Below, in pieces: positions 1-6,458 of a stretch of DNA of 13,017 bases; position 1 is the stretch's first letter; every line of letters begins with the position of its first letter. The notes beneath the pieces were generated by a model. That model saw only the letters and a list, made by a program, of their open reading frames with translations, searched no databases and was not told the origin of the DNA. A program made the translations under genes and the position numbers. This DNA comes from CAZNJQ01 sp964573545. GTDB lineage: Bacteria; Patescibacteriota; Minisyncoccia; Phycocordibacterales; UBA2135. The stretch lies in contig CAZNJQ010000020.1 in the NCBI GenBank assembly GCA_964573545.1, positions 1 to 13,017 of the forward strand, in the 5' to 3' direction.

Positions 1-1
1 C

Positions 2-58
2 ACAAAACAAAAGAAACGCATGCGGAGCATGGGAAGCGTGCTTAATACATTCGCTTAA
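2..58 (+). CDS. lepA: C-terminal tail of probable elongation factor 4 (LepA), cut by window edge
   Basis: Only the last 18 codons are present, ending in TAA at 56-58. The visible peptide contains KKRMRSMGSV, which resembles the conserved end of LepA/EF4 (KKRMKQIGNV or similar in E. coli), the ribosome-bound GTPase. The residues after it are shorter than the usual LepA ending. A hairpin terminator starts five bases after the stop, which supports a real gene end here. Identification rests on about ten residues, so it is tentative; upstream sequence would settle it. Confidence 0.42.
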   Translation, partial: TKQKKRMRSMGSVLNTFA

Positions 59-62
59 TTGC

Positions 63-96
63 AAAAGAAAAAAGGGCAGATGCCCTTTTTTCTTTT
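63..96. terminator. Bidirectional intrinsic terminator between lepA tail and ftsZ
   Basis: A perfect 16-bp inverted repeat (63-78 and 81-96) with a two-base loop. The core GGGCA/TGCCC is flanked by A-runs on one side and T-runs on the other, so it gives a hairpin followed by U-rich RNA in both directions. It lies just past the plus-strand stop at 58 and downstream of the minus-strand ftsZ stop at 130. Confidence 0.88.
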
Positions 97-129
97 TATA
101 TTTCTTTTTATATACGTTGTGTCGTGCGC

Positions 130-1278
130 CTATTTCTTATCTTTGCTTCGCCGCAAGAATGCCGGCACTGCACCCCATTCGTCGTCGTCCCCGTTTTCTC
201 CAGCCGCCTCAACCGAGATACCGTTTGATGCGCCGTTTACCGCTTTCAATAATTCGTCTTTTTTCGCGTTATTGTTTTTTTTTGGATTCATCATGCCCTG
301 GAAGAGCGGTTTGCTTCCTGCCTGCTCAGGGAAACCGGACGCTATGACGGTTACCTTTATCTCGCCCTTTCCGAGCTTAGAATCATTGATGGTACCGAAG
401 ATGACCTTCGCGTCGTGTGCGATGGATTCGGTAATGATTTTTGCCGCTTCCTGGATTTCGTAGAGTCCCAAGTCCTCACCGCCGGCGATCGCAAAGAGTA
501 CGCCCTGCGCGCCGTTTATGGATACATCAAGAAGTGGGGAGTTTATGGCAACTCGCGCAGCCTCTTCCGCGCGTTTGTCGCCTGATGCGGTTCCGACTCC
601 CATGAGCGCTGAACCGGCGCTCGACATGACAGCGCGGATGTCCGCGAAGTCCACGTTGATGACACCCGGAGTGGTGATAAGGTCTGAAATTCCTTCGACC
701 GCCTGGCGGAGTACCTCGTCGCTCATCGCGAACGCGTCCCGCGCGGTCATTTCTTTTTTGATGATTTGAAGGAGACGGTCGTTCGGTATGACGATGAGCG
801 CATCCACCTCTTTCTTTAGCTCGTTGAGTCCGCTTGTGGCGATATTCATCCGCTGTGAACCCTCGAAGAAGAACGGCTTCGTGACGACGCCGACAGTAAG
901 CGCTCCTGCTTCTCGCGCCATTTTCGCGATAATGGGCGCTGCTCCCGTGCCGGTACCTCCGCCCATGCCCGCGGCGACGAACACCATGTCTGCGCCCTTG
1001 ATCGAGTCCTGGATCTCCGTCTTCGTCTCTTCAGCGGCGCGCTTTCCAACCTCCGGATTCATGCCTGCTCCCAATCCTTTCGTCAGATTTTTTCCCAGGT
1101 GGATTTTTTTCCCTGCAAGCGATTTATGGAGGTCTTGCACGTCAGTATTCATTACCATGAAATCGACTCCGCGGACTTTGGAGTTTATCATGTGGTTGAC
1201 GGCATTAACGCCTGCGCCGCCGACGCCGACGACATGGATACGAGCGAATGCTTCTATGTTTGGTTCTACTTTGGGCAT
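130..1278 (-). CDS. ftsZ: Cell division protein FtsZ
   Basis: Tubulin-like GTPase that polymerises into the cytokinetic ring on the inner face of the membrane. The protein is 382 residues. Visible landmarks: the N-terminal glycine loop VGGAGVNAVN (about 19-28), the tubulin signature GGGTGTG (106-112), NDRLL (166-170) and the catalytic T7 loop NVDFADIR (208-215, with Asp210 and Asp213). A variable linker (about 318-365) leads to the conserved C-terminal peptide VPAFLRR (371-377), the docking site for FtsA and other partners; a basic tail follows. I chose the ATG at 1278 over an in-frame GTG at 1323, because the first 15 codons of the longer form have no family counterpart. No Shine-Dalgarno is visible; the preceding bases are A/T-rich. 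ftsA lies 153 bp upstream and the gene ends before a strong terminator. Confidence 0.97.
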   Translation of the reverse strand: MPKVEPNIEAFARIHVVGVGGAGVNAVNHMINSKVRGVDFMVMNTDVQDLHKSLAGKKIHLGKNLTKGLGAGMNPEVGKRAAEETKTEIQDSIKGADMVFVAAGMGGGTGTGAAPIIAKMAREAGALTVGVVTKPFFFEGSQRMNIATSGLNELKKEVDALIVIPNDRLLQIIKKEMTARDAFAMSDEVLRQAVEGISDLITTPGVINVDFADIRAVMSSAGSALMGVGTASGDKRAEEAARVAINSPLLDVSINGAQGVLFAIAGGEDLGLYEIQEAAKIITESIAHDAKVIFGTINDSKLGKGEIKVTVIASGFPEQAGSKPLFQGMMNPKKNNNAKKDELLKAVNGASNGISVEAAGENGDDDEWGAVPAFLRRSKDKK

Positions 1279-1375
1279 AAAAAATAAATAATAAAATTTA
1301 GTAATGGGCGCGCGCTCTCGCACAGGCGCCGTGTCTAGTATCCCCTTTACTGTAACAGGAAACAGGCGCGCCGCA

Positions 1376-1388
1376 CTATTGACAATAG
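1376..1388. promoter_or_regulatory. 13-bp perfect palindrome upstream of ftsZ
   Basis: CTATTGACAATAG is a perfect 6-bp inverted repeat about one central base, in the 153-bp gap between ftsA and ftsZ. It could be a repressor site or chance. No convincing ftsZ promoter is visible beside it; TACTAG on the minus strand (near 1335) is a weak -10 at best. Confidence 0.2.
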
Positions 1389-1431
1389 CAGGCGATTTTC
1401 TCGTAATGTGGCGGCGGAGCGCTCTATTTAT

Positions 1432-2607
1432 TTATGGCAGAAATTGCCGGAACCATTCTGTAAGTTCATTTCCAAAATTTTTACCCTTTGTTTTTCCGCT
1501 ATCCCAGAGATCGCTTGCGTATCCTTCATTAAGGCCCAGAATACAAAGTCCGTATGCGACGGACCATGCCGGATTTCCTATTTTTGAACGGACATCCGAT
1601 GTCGCGTGCGGTATCGCAACCCGCGCAGGAAGCCGCAATGAGGCTTTCGCGAGGTCTTCTATGGAGGCGACTCCTGAACCACCACCGGTGAGTACTATGC
1701 CTGCGGGAAGCAGGGCGTTCCTGCCGATTTTTTTGAGGTGCGCTTCGACGAGTTCAAAGATGTCGGAGAGCCGTGCTTCAATGATCTCGTTTAGTTTCTT
1801 CTTCGGATATTCTTCTCCGGAAATCGCTCCCGTCTTCACGCTTTCCGCCTCTTCAAGGGGTATCTTGAGCCCCAGCGCGATATCGTTCGTAATATCGGTG
1901 CCACCGATGGGAAATACTTCGAGTGACGTCGGTTTGTCGTTCTCAAATACCGCGAGCGAAACCGTCTCCGCGCCGATATTAACGAGAACGCATCCGGCAG
2001 TGCGCTGAGTTTTTGTGAGAGTCACGAGGCTCGCTGCGATGGGTGCTGCTGCGACGTCTTCAACCTGAATACCTGCGTCTTCGACTGCTTGGACGAGGTC
2101 GTCAAGGTGCTGGTTTAAACATGAGATGAAAAGAACTGTTACTTCAAGCTTCATGCCGCGCATGCCGACGGGCGTACCCAACACTTCTTTTCCGTCCAAC
2201 TTGAACTGCTGGACCACCTGATGGATTATTTTTTTATTCAAAAGTCCCGGCGCTTTTTCTTTTGCCGCACTGACCGCTTTTTCGACGTCAAGCTGCGAGA
2301 CTTCTCCGTCGACACGGGAAATAATCGTTCCTCCGGTTCCGCGCCCCGATTCAAGACTTAATCCGCCGATGGAGACGAGAGCACGCCGAACCCGTATGCC
2401 GGATTCTTTTTCCGCCTTGAGGACCGCTTCAAGAATGCTCTTTTTTGCTTCTTCTGTATGCGTGATATAGCCGTGTCGCAGACCGCGCGATTCGGATTCA
2501 CCGACGCCTAACACGGCAAGTGGCTTTTCTGCTCCTGCGCGTTCTGCGATAACAACGCGCGTGTTTCGCGTTCCGATATCTATTCCTGCTGCAATATGAC
2601 GAGCCAC
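1432..2607 (-). CDS. ftsA: Cell division protein FtsA
   Basis: Actin-like ATPase that tethers FtsZ filaments to the membrane and recruits later division proteins. With the GTG start the protein is 391 residues. Visible: phosphate-1 motif GIDIGTRNTRV (8-18), the FtsA-specific SHS2 insert region (about 80-165), phosphate-2 VNIGAETVSLAVF (209-221), GGTDITNDIA (235-244) and the adenosine motif GIVLTGGGSG (303-312). The last 15 residues (FGNELTEWFRQFLP) form a plausible amphipathic helix, matching the membrane-targeting tail of FtsA. GTG at 2607 is preferred because the ATPase core starts at once (ARHIAAGIDIGT); a TTG at 2634 would add nine residues. It lies upstream of ftsZ in the same direction, the common division-cluster order, and its ring-tethering role pairs with the FtsZ tail. 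Confidence 0.95.
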   Translation of the reverse strand: MARHIAAGIDIGTRNTRVVIAERAGAEKPLAVLGVGESESRGLRHGYITHTEEAKKSILEAVLKAEKESGIRVRRALVSIGGLSLESGRGTGGTIISRVDGEVSQLDVEKAVSAAKEKAPGLLNKKIIHQVVQQFKLDGKEVLGTPVGMRGMKLEVTVLFISCLNQHLDDLVQAVEDAGIQVEDVAAAPIAASLVTLTKTQRTAGCVLVNIGAETVSLAVFENDKPTSLEVFPIGGTDITNDIALGLKIPLEEAESVKTGAISGEEYPKKKLNEIIEARLSDIFELVEAHLKKIGRNALLPAGIVLTGGGSGVASIEDLAKASLRLPARVAIPHATSDVRSKIGNPAWSVAYGLCILGLNEGYASDLWDSGKTKGKNFGNELTEWFRQFLP

Positions 2608-2705
2608 AGTAGTGAAGTAGTGAGTGGAGATCAATTAAAATTAGTCGGGTTGAGGGGCAGGAAGGCCGAACAATTCCGATTCGAGACGCACACTGCGGGG
2701 ACGGG

Positions 2706-3095
2706 TTATGCGATACTGAATTTTTTCCTCATACGCTCTTCCTTGCTTTCCATTATACTGCCATGCGCGTATCCCTTCAAATGAAAAAGGCCGTGGATAA
2801 ACATCCGCGCGAGGTAGTCGGCGTACGGGTAGCCGTACTGGCGCGCTTCGCGCCGCACGACATCGGGGGCGATAAGTATTTCCCCCTCTTTTTTTGAGTA
2901 CGGGAAGCTTAAAACATTCGCAGGCGTGTCTTTCCCGCGATACGTCTTATTGATGCGGCGCGACCGCGCGGCGCCCGTAAAGACAAGCGTCAGGGTGTAG
3001 TGCGTGCCCACGATGGCCTCTTTCATTTGTTCAAACGGCAGGGTTGGGTACCTGCCGCGAACCGTCTTTTGTATGGAGAATGCGCGTTCCTTCAT
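2706..3095 (-). CDS. ybeY: Endoribonuclease YbeY (rRNA maturation factor)
   Basis: Zinc-dependent single-strand endoribonuclease of the UPF0054 family, involved in 16S rRNA 3'-end maturation and ribosome quality control. The protein is 129 residues, slightly short for the family. The metal motif is HGLFHLKGYAH, with His101, His105 and His111 in the H-x3-H-x5-H pattern. The Asp usually found before the third His (GYDH) is Ala here (GYAH). The upstream NKTYRGKDTPANVLSFPY (49-66) matches the conserved RxxNKxYRGxDxPTDVLSFP region, with Ala-Asn in place of Thr-Asp. The ATG lies 19 bp after the rpsU stop, so the two are probably co-transcribed, both serving the small ribosomal subunit. The C-terminus is short and basic. 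Confidence 0.93.
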   Translation of the reverse strand: MKERAFSIQKTVRGRYPTLPFEQMKEAIVGTHYTLTLVFTGAARSRRINKTYRGKDTPANVLSFPYSKKEGEILIAPDVVRREARQYGYPYADYLARMFIHGLFHLKGYAHGSIMESKEERMRKKFSIA

Positions 3096-3114
3096 TTAAC
3101 AAGCGCCAGGAGAA

Positions 3115-3339
3115 CTAAAGTATTTTCCCGAGTTTTTTGAGTCGTGTGACTTCTTTGTGCCGCTTGATCCTTTTAAGCGCGCGCTCTTTCTTCTTGAATT
3201 GGGATTCGGCCCGCTCGGTGAATCGCTGCCCTCGGGCGCGCATAAGCACTCCGGAACCCTGGAGGCGTTTGGAAAACCGCCGCATGAGGTTTGCGGCTGA
3301 TTCGTTGGCTGTTCGTGTGACATGTACGTTCGTTGCCAT
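3115..3339 (-). CDS. rpsU: 30S ribosomal protein bS21, extended form
   Basis: Small, highly basic protein of 74 residues resembling bS21, a small-subunit protein near the mRNA 3' anti-Shine-Dalgarno region. The N-terminal part, with the LMRRFSKRLQGSGVLMRAR stretch, matches the bS21 core (ALRRFKRSIEKAGVLTEVRRR in E. coli). The Arg/Lys-rich C-terminal extension of about 20 residues is of a kind I associate with Parcubacteria. The ATG at 3339 is chosen over a start at 3378: the core begins directly after it and a -10 hexamer (TATACT) lies seven bases upstream, inside the longer version. That spacing suggests a leaderless mRNA. ybeY follows 19 bp downstream. Confidence 0.88.
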   Translation of the reverse strand: MATNVHVTRTANESAANLMRRFSKRLQGSGVLMRARGQRFTERAESQFKKKERALKRIKRHKEVTRLKKLGKIL

Positions 3340-3346
3340 ATAGAGC

Positions 3347-3352
3347 AGTATA
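3347..3352 (-). promoter_or_regulatory. -10 hexamer of rpsU promoter, close to the ATG
   Basis: On the minus strand TTGTAC-TATACT-N7-ATG. The -10 is a one-mismatch match to consensus; no good -35 is visible at 16-18 bp. Transcription starting about seven bases after the -10 would begin at or next to the rpsU start codon. Confidence 0.5.
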
Positions 3353-3370
3353 GTACAAAAATAACGCGCG

Positions 3371-3533
3371 AGGCGCAAGCCCCCACACCAACATTAGCAT
3401 TGTCTTACTTTGTCTTTCGGTCTTCTAAAAGAATCTTGATTGAGCAATACTTTTTAAGTATCACGGTTATGCTCAATGGCAAAACACAAAGTGATGCCAA
3501 TGTTGGTGTGGGGGCAAGCCCCACCATGCGCCT
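3371..3533. repeat. Long nested inverted repeat (MITE-like or structured-RNA element) between hisS and rpsU
   Basis: The outer arms 3379-3400 and 3494-3515 pair over 22 bp with one mismatch (3396/3498). Pairing resumes inside with 3407-3413/3486-3492, then 3439-3446/3470-3477, then 3447-3452/3456-3461 around a TTT loop. Just outside, GGCGCA (3372-3377) is complementary to TGCGCC (3527-3532), which overlaps the hisS stop. GTGGGG/CCCCAC at the right end can form a separate small hairpin. Nearly the whole intergenic region is one fold. It could be a miniature inverted-repeat element or a hairpin in the hisS-rpsU transcript. No T-run follows it, so a classic intrinsic terminator is unlikely. Confidence 0.75.
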
Positions 3534-4935
3534 ATTTCCTTCCCTTCAAATACTCCGCGAGTTTTGTAAGCGGCATGGTGTCCTGCGAGTGGTTGCTCAT
3601 GTCGCGAACGATGACGGTTCCTTCGATGGCTTCTTTTTGTCCAAATATGAGCACGTAGGGAATGTTGAGTTTCTCCGCGATTCCCAGCTGCGCCGACAGT
3701 TTGTTTTTATTAAGTGCCTGCAACACGGGTATCCGCGCTTTTCTTAAAGTCTCGATGACATTCAGACTCTTCAGTTTCGCGCCGGTTCCTATCTGGATGA
3801 AATACACTTTCGGACTTTTTAGCATCCGCGGCGGCGGGGCGGAATACTCGGGAAGCGACACAATCCGGTCAACGCCGAGCGATGCTCCGACTGCCGGTAT
3901 GTCTCTTCTGCTACCGATGATTTTTGCGAGATTGTCATAGCGTCCGCCTCCTGCGAGCGCAAGCGGTTCTGCTCCCGGGTCCGCCTGTGCATTTGCCTGC
4001 TCTGCCGGAGCGGCGTCGGGCGCGTCGCCTTCTTTCTTCTCGGGAGATACCGAAGCATCGCGTGGGCTTGAGGGAGTGTCGGAGATGATTTCAAATACCG
4101 TCCGCGTGTAATAATCAAGGCCGCGAACGAGCGAGTTCTCGATGCGGTACGGCACGCCCATCTCCTCGAGGTATTCAAGTACTTCTCTAAAGTGTTCTTT
4201 GCACGACTCATTGAGATATTGGATCGATTCCGGAGCTCCCTTGTTGACCTCCTTTGTCTTCGGATCCTTCGAATCGAGGATGCGGAGGGGATTCGTCTTG
4301 AGGCGCTCCCTATCTTCAGGCCCCAAATCGTCGATGCGTTTCCGGTAATACGCAGTCAGGTCTTTCACGTAGCCCGCGCGTGAGTCTTTCTCGCCGATGC
4401 TGTTGATAAGGACGCAAAGGTTTTTAATTCCGCACTCTTCGAGAATGATCTGCGACACGCGTATCGTGAGCGCGTCGGCAATACTCTGTTTTGTGCCGAG
4501 AGATTCTATGCCGAACTGGAAAAATTCGCGGAATCGTCCGCGTTGCGGCCGCTCGTGGCGGAAGAAAGGACCGTAGTAGTACAGCATGACTGGCTGAGGG
4601 AGTGCGTTCATGCCGTGTTCGACGTACGCGCGCATGATTGCCGCAGTGCCTTCCGGCCGGAGTGCTAAAATATCTCCGCCTTTCGTCCGGAGCGTGTACA
4701 TTTCTTTTTCGACGATATCGGTTCCGCCGCCGATGGTTTTTTCAAAAATCTCCTTGCGCTCAAGTATCGGCGTCTCTATGGGCGTGAAGCCGTAATACGA
4801 CGCGATTTCTGCCGCTTTCTCAAAAAATCCCTGATATTTGTAGAATGCATCCCCGATAATGTCGCGCATTCCTTTGGGCGCAGCCGGTGCGGGCATGTTT
4901 TTTTGCGAGACTTGTTTTTTGTGTTTTCCGGTCAT
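3532..4935 (-). CDS. hisS: Histidyl-tRNA synthetase
   Basis: Class II aminoacyl-tRNA synthetase charging tRNA-His in the cytoplasm. The protein is 467 residues. Landmarks: PKGMRDI near motif 1 (20-26), motif 2 YYGPFFRHERPQRGRFREFFQFG (120-142), the histidine-specific LVRGLDYYTRTVFE (269-282), ALAGGGRYDNL (326-336), motif 3 GASLGVDRI (350-358) and a C-terminal anticodon-binding domain (about 375-465). Between LDYYTRTVFE and GGGRYD there is an extra Ala/Pro/Glu-rich segment (about 286-325) where most HisRS have only a short loop. ATG at 4935 has no clear Shine-Dalgarno; a second Met is at residue 14. lepB lies upstream in the same direction with a 74-bp gap, and hisS appears to have its own promoter. 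Confidence 0.96.
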   Translation of the reverse strand: MTGKHKKQVSQKNMPAPAAPKGMRDIIGDAFYKYQGFFEKAAEIASYYGFTPIETPILERKEIFEKTIGGGTDIVEKEMYTLRTKGGDILALRPEGTAAIMRAYVEHGMNALPQPVMLYYYGPFFRHERPQRGRFREFFQFGIESLGTKQSIADALTIRVSQIILEECGIKNLCVLINSIGEKDSRAGYVKDLTAYYRKRIDDLGPEDRERLKTNPLRILDSKDPKTKEVNKGAPESIQYLNESCKEHFREVLEYLEEMGVPYRIENSLVRGLDYYTRTVFEIISDTPSSPRDASVSPEKKEGDAPDAAPAEQANAQADPGAEPLALAGGGRYDNLAKIIGSRRDIPAVGASLGVDRIVSLPEYSAPPPRMLKSPKVYFIQIGTGAKLKSLNVIETLRKARIPVLQALNKNKLSAQLGIAEKLNIPYVLIFGQKEAIEGTVIVRDMSNHSQDTMPLTKLAEYLKGRK

Positions 4936-4951
4936 CGCTTTTGCTTCTTCT

Positions 4952-4979
4952 TATATAGTACACAGTGTATCACACTAAA
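4952..4979 (-). promoter_or_regulatory. Candidate hisS promoter overlapped by an 11-bp palindrome
   Basis: Minus strand: TTTAGT (4974-4979), 16 bp, TATATA (4952-4957), then 16 bases to the hisS ATG. The -35 is weak. The bases immediately before the -10 are TGTAC, as at rpsU and lepB. The perfect palindrome TACACAGTGTA (4959-4969) sits in the spacer and could be an operator. Confidence 0.35.
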
Positions 4980-5009
4980 GCAGTCATATGGCCCAAAGTT
5001 TTATCCCGG

Positions 5010-5642
5010 TTATTTCTCTTCGGCGCGAGCGGGCATGTCGCCAGTCGCGGATATTTTGTATTCTCCCGGTAAGACCGCGGCCTTTGAGATGGGCAAGAGG
5101 CGAACAAGCGCGCGTCCGACAAGGAGGTCCTCCGGAAGCGCCCCCCATGAACGGGAATCGAAACTTGCCCCGCGATTATCGCCCATGACGAAATATTCTC
5201 CATCGCCGAGCGAAACGGTCTTTATGTCATTTGAGTTGATGCGGACGTATGGTTCTTTAAGGGTAAAACCACCCGGGTATTCATTGCTCTGTATTACAGA
5301 CGCGCCATCATCGAGTACTACGGTTTCTCCAGGGAGTCCGATAATTCGCTTAATAAAGAACTGGGACGGATTCTGCGGAAAACGGAATATGACGACATCT
5401 CCTCGCTCGGGCCCTTTGAGCCGGTACGAGAGCTGGTCGACGATGAGATAGTCGCCGTTATGGAACGTCGGGTCCATGGAACTTCCGCTCACGATGTACG
5501 GCTGTGCGATGTACACTCGTATGGGGACGACGATGAGAACCGCGATAGCGGTGAATTTTATGATTTCCCACAGAAAAGAGCCGATAGATTCTTTTTCATG
5601 TGGCATGTTTTCCGGGTTGAGTTCCTTTTTTTCTTCTATCAT
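5010..5642 (-). CDS. lepB: Signal peptidase I
   Basis: Membrane-bound serine protease (family S26) that removes signal peptides from exported proteins on the outer face of the membrane. The chosen start gives 210 residues. One transmembrane helix (about 24-45) is followed by the catalytic serine box SGSSMDPT (Ser55 before Met56), the lysine region FFIKRIIGLPGE (Lys98 as general base) and the box GDNRGASFDSR (154-164). This is the Ser/Lys dyad layout of bacterial SPase I. ATG at 5642 is chosen over starts at 5702 and 5693: a promoter (TTGTGA-16-TACAAT) ends six bases before it, so longer forms would begin upstream of the probable transcription start. Transcribed divergently from pth. Confidence 0.95.
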   Translation of the reverse strand: MIEEKKELNPENMPHEKESIGSFLWEIIKFTAIAVLIVVPIRVYIAQPYIVSGSSMDPTFHNGDYLIVDQLSYRLKGPERGDVVIFRFPQNPSQFFIKRIIGLPGETVVLDDGASVIQSNEYPGGFTLKEPYVRINSNDIKTVSLGDGEYFVMGDNRGASFDSRSWGALPEDLLVGRALVRLLPISKAAVLPGEYKISATGDMPARAEEK

Positions 5643-5648
5643 GGTGCA

Positions 5649-5676
5649 ATTGTAGTACAGTTTTGCTTTTTCACAA
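5649..5676 (-). promoter_or_regulatory. lepB promoter, leaderless spacing
   Basis: Minus strand: TTGTGA (5671-5676), 16-bp spacer, TACAAT (5649-5654), then six bases (TGCACC) to the ATG. Both hexamers are fair sigma-70 matches. The predicted start of transcription falls on the initiation codon. TGTAC precedes the -10 directly. Confidence 0.55.
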
Positions 5677-5724
5677 AACAAATATGTTTTCATGCGCCGC
5701 AATTCCTGATTCTCTGTTTGCGTA

Positions 5725-5733
5725 TGATATACT
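5725..5733 (+). promoter_or_regulatory. pth promoter, extended -10
   Basis: TG-A-TATACT (TG at 5725-5726, hexamer 5728-5733) lies nine bases before the pth ATG. No clear -35 is seen, as is usual for extended -10 promoters. The string TATACTGCTC also occurs at the rpsU promoter, followed by a similar T/A-rich run into ATG. Confidence 0.5.
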
Positions 5734-5742
5734 GCTCCATAT

Positions 5743-6336
5743 ATGTCTTACAGTATCGTCGGACTCGGGAACCCGGGAGAAGAATACGAGGGAACGCGGC
5801 ACAACACCGGCCGCGCCATACTTTCGGCATTTCAGAAAAAAGAAGAGCTTTCGGAATGGGAGCGCGACAAGAAATTAAACGCACTCATCTCGGAAGGGAA
5901 AGTCGGGAAAGAAAAAATACTTCTTATTCTTCCTGAAACATTCATGAATCTCTCCGGAAAGGCAGTGAAGCCTGTTGTGACGAGCGCTAAAAAAGCGGAG
6001 CGGCTCATCGTAGTCCATGACGACCTTGACCTGCCGCTCGGGAAACTTAAGATTTCATTCAATAAAGGCTCCGGCGGGCACAAGGGGGTTGAATCCATAA
6101 TGCGCGCCGTGAAGACGAAGGCGTTCATACGCATGCGCGTCGGAGTTTCTCCTGCGACGCCATCGGGGAAGCTTAAAAAACCGCATGGAGAAAAGAAGGT
6201 GGGGGATTTTATTTTAGGAGCATTCTCGCCTTCCGAGAGCCGGGTGTTCAAGAAAATTTCCGGAGAGGCGTGCGAGGCGCTCACGCATATCGTCTCCGAA
6301 GGGCACGCTCGCGCGGCGAGCATGCTCGGCCAATAG
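5743..6336 (+). CDS. pth: Peptidyl-tRNA hydrolase
   Basis: Cleaves the ester bond of peptidyl-tRNA that drops off ribosomes, recycling tRNA. The protein is 197 residues, normal for the bacterial Pth family. Visible: VGLGNPGEEYEGTRHNTG with Asn10 and catalytic His20, the ETFMNLSGKAV motif with Asn69, HDDLDLPLG with Asp93, and GSGGHKGVESI. In E. coli Pth the residue after GGH is Asn114, which contacts the peptidyl-tRNA; here it is Lys114. The fold core DFILGAFSPSE follows. The C-terminal part is somewhat basic. It is divergent from lepB over a 100-bp promoter region and convergent with rpsA, with a shared hairpin terminator just after the gene. No Shine-Dalgarno is visible. Confidence 0.96.
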   Translation: MSYSIVGLGNPGEEYEGTRHNTGRAILSAFQKKEELSEWERDKKLNALISEGKVGKEKILLILPETFMNLSGKAVKPVVTSAKKAERLIVVHDDLDLPLGKLKISFNKGSGGHKGVESIMRAVKTKAFIRMRVGVSPATPSGKLKKPHGEKKVGDFILGAFSPSESRVFKKISGEACEALTHIVSEGHARAASMLGQ

Positions 6337-6367
6337 CGGGTTGGCTCACGGCACACAAAGTTTTGAA

Positions 6368-6404
6368 ACACAAGAAAATCGCCCGCCGGGCGATTTTCTT
6401 GTGT
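6368..6404. terminator. Bidirectional terminator between pth and rpsA
   Basis: A perfect 18-bp inverted repeat (6368-6385 and 6387-6404) around one base; with a realistic loop about 16 bp remain paired. The GC core GCCCG/CGGGC is flanked by A-rich and T-rich arms (AAGAAAATC/GATTTTCTT), so it can end transcripts from either side. It lies between the pth stop (6336) and the rpsA stop (6459). Confidence 0.85.
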
Positions 6405-6458
6405 CCTCGGGATTTATTCTCCGAGAAATATTTCAAAATTTCATGCGTCGCTTCGCGC

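Noticed and set aside
1304..2008. Long plus-strand open frames opposite ftsZ, ftsA, rpsA and gyrA
   Set aside because: They are antisense shadows of well-identified genes with no family motifs.
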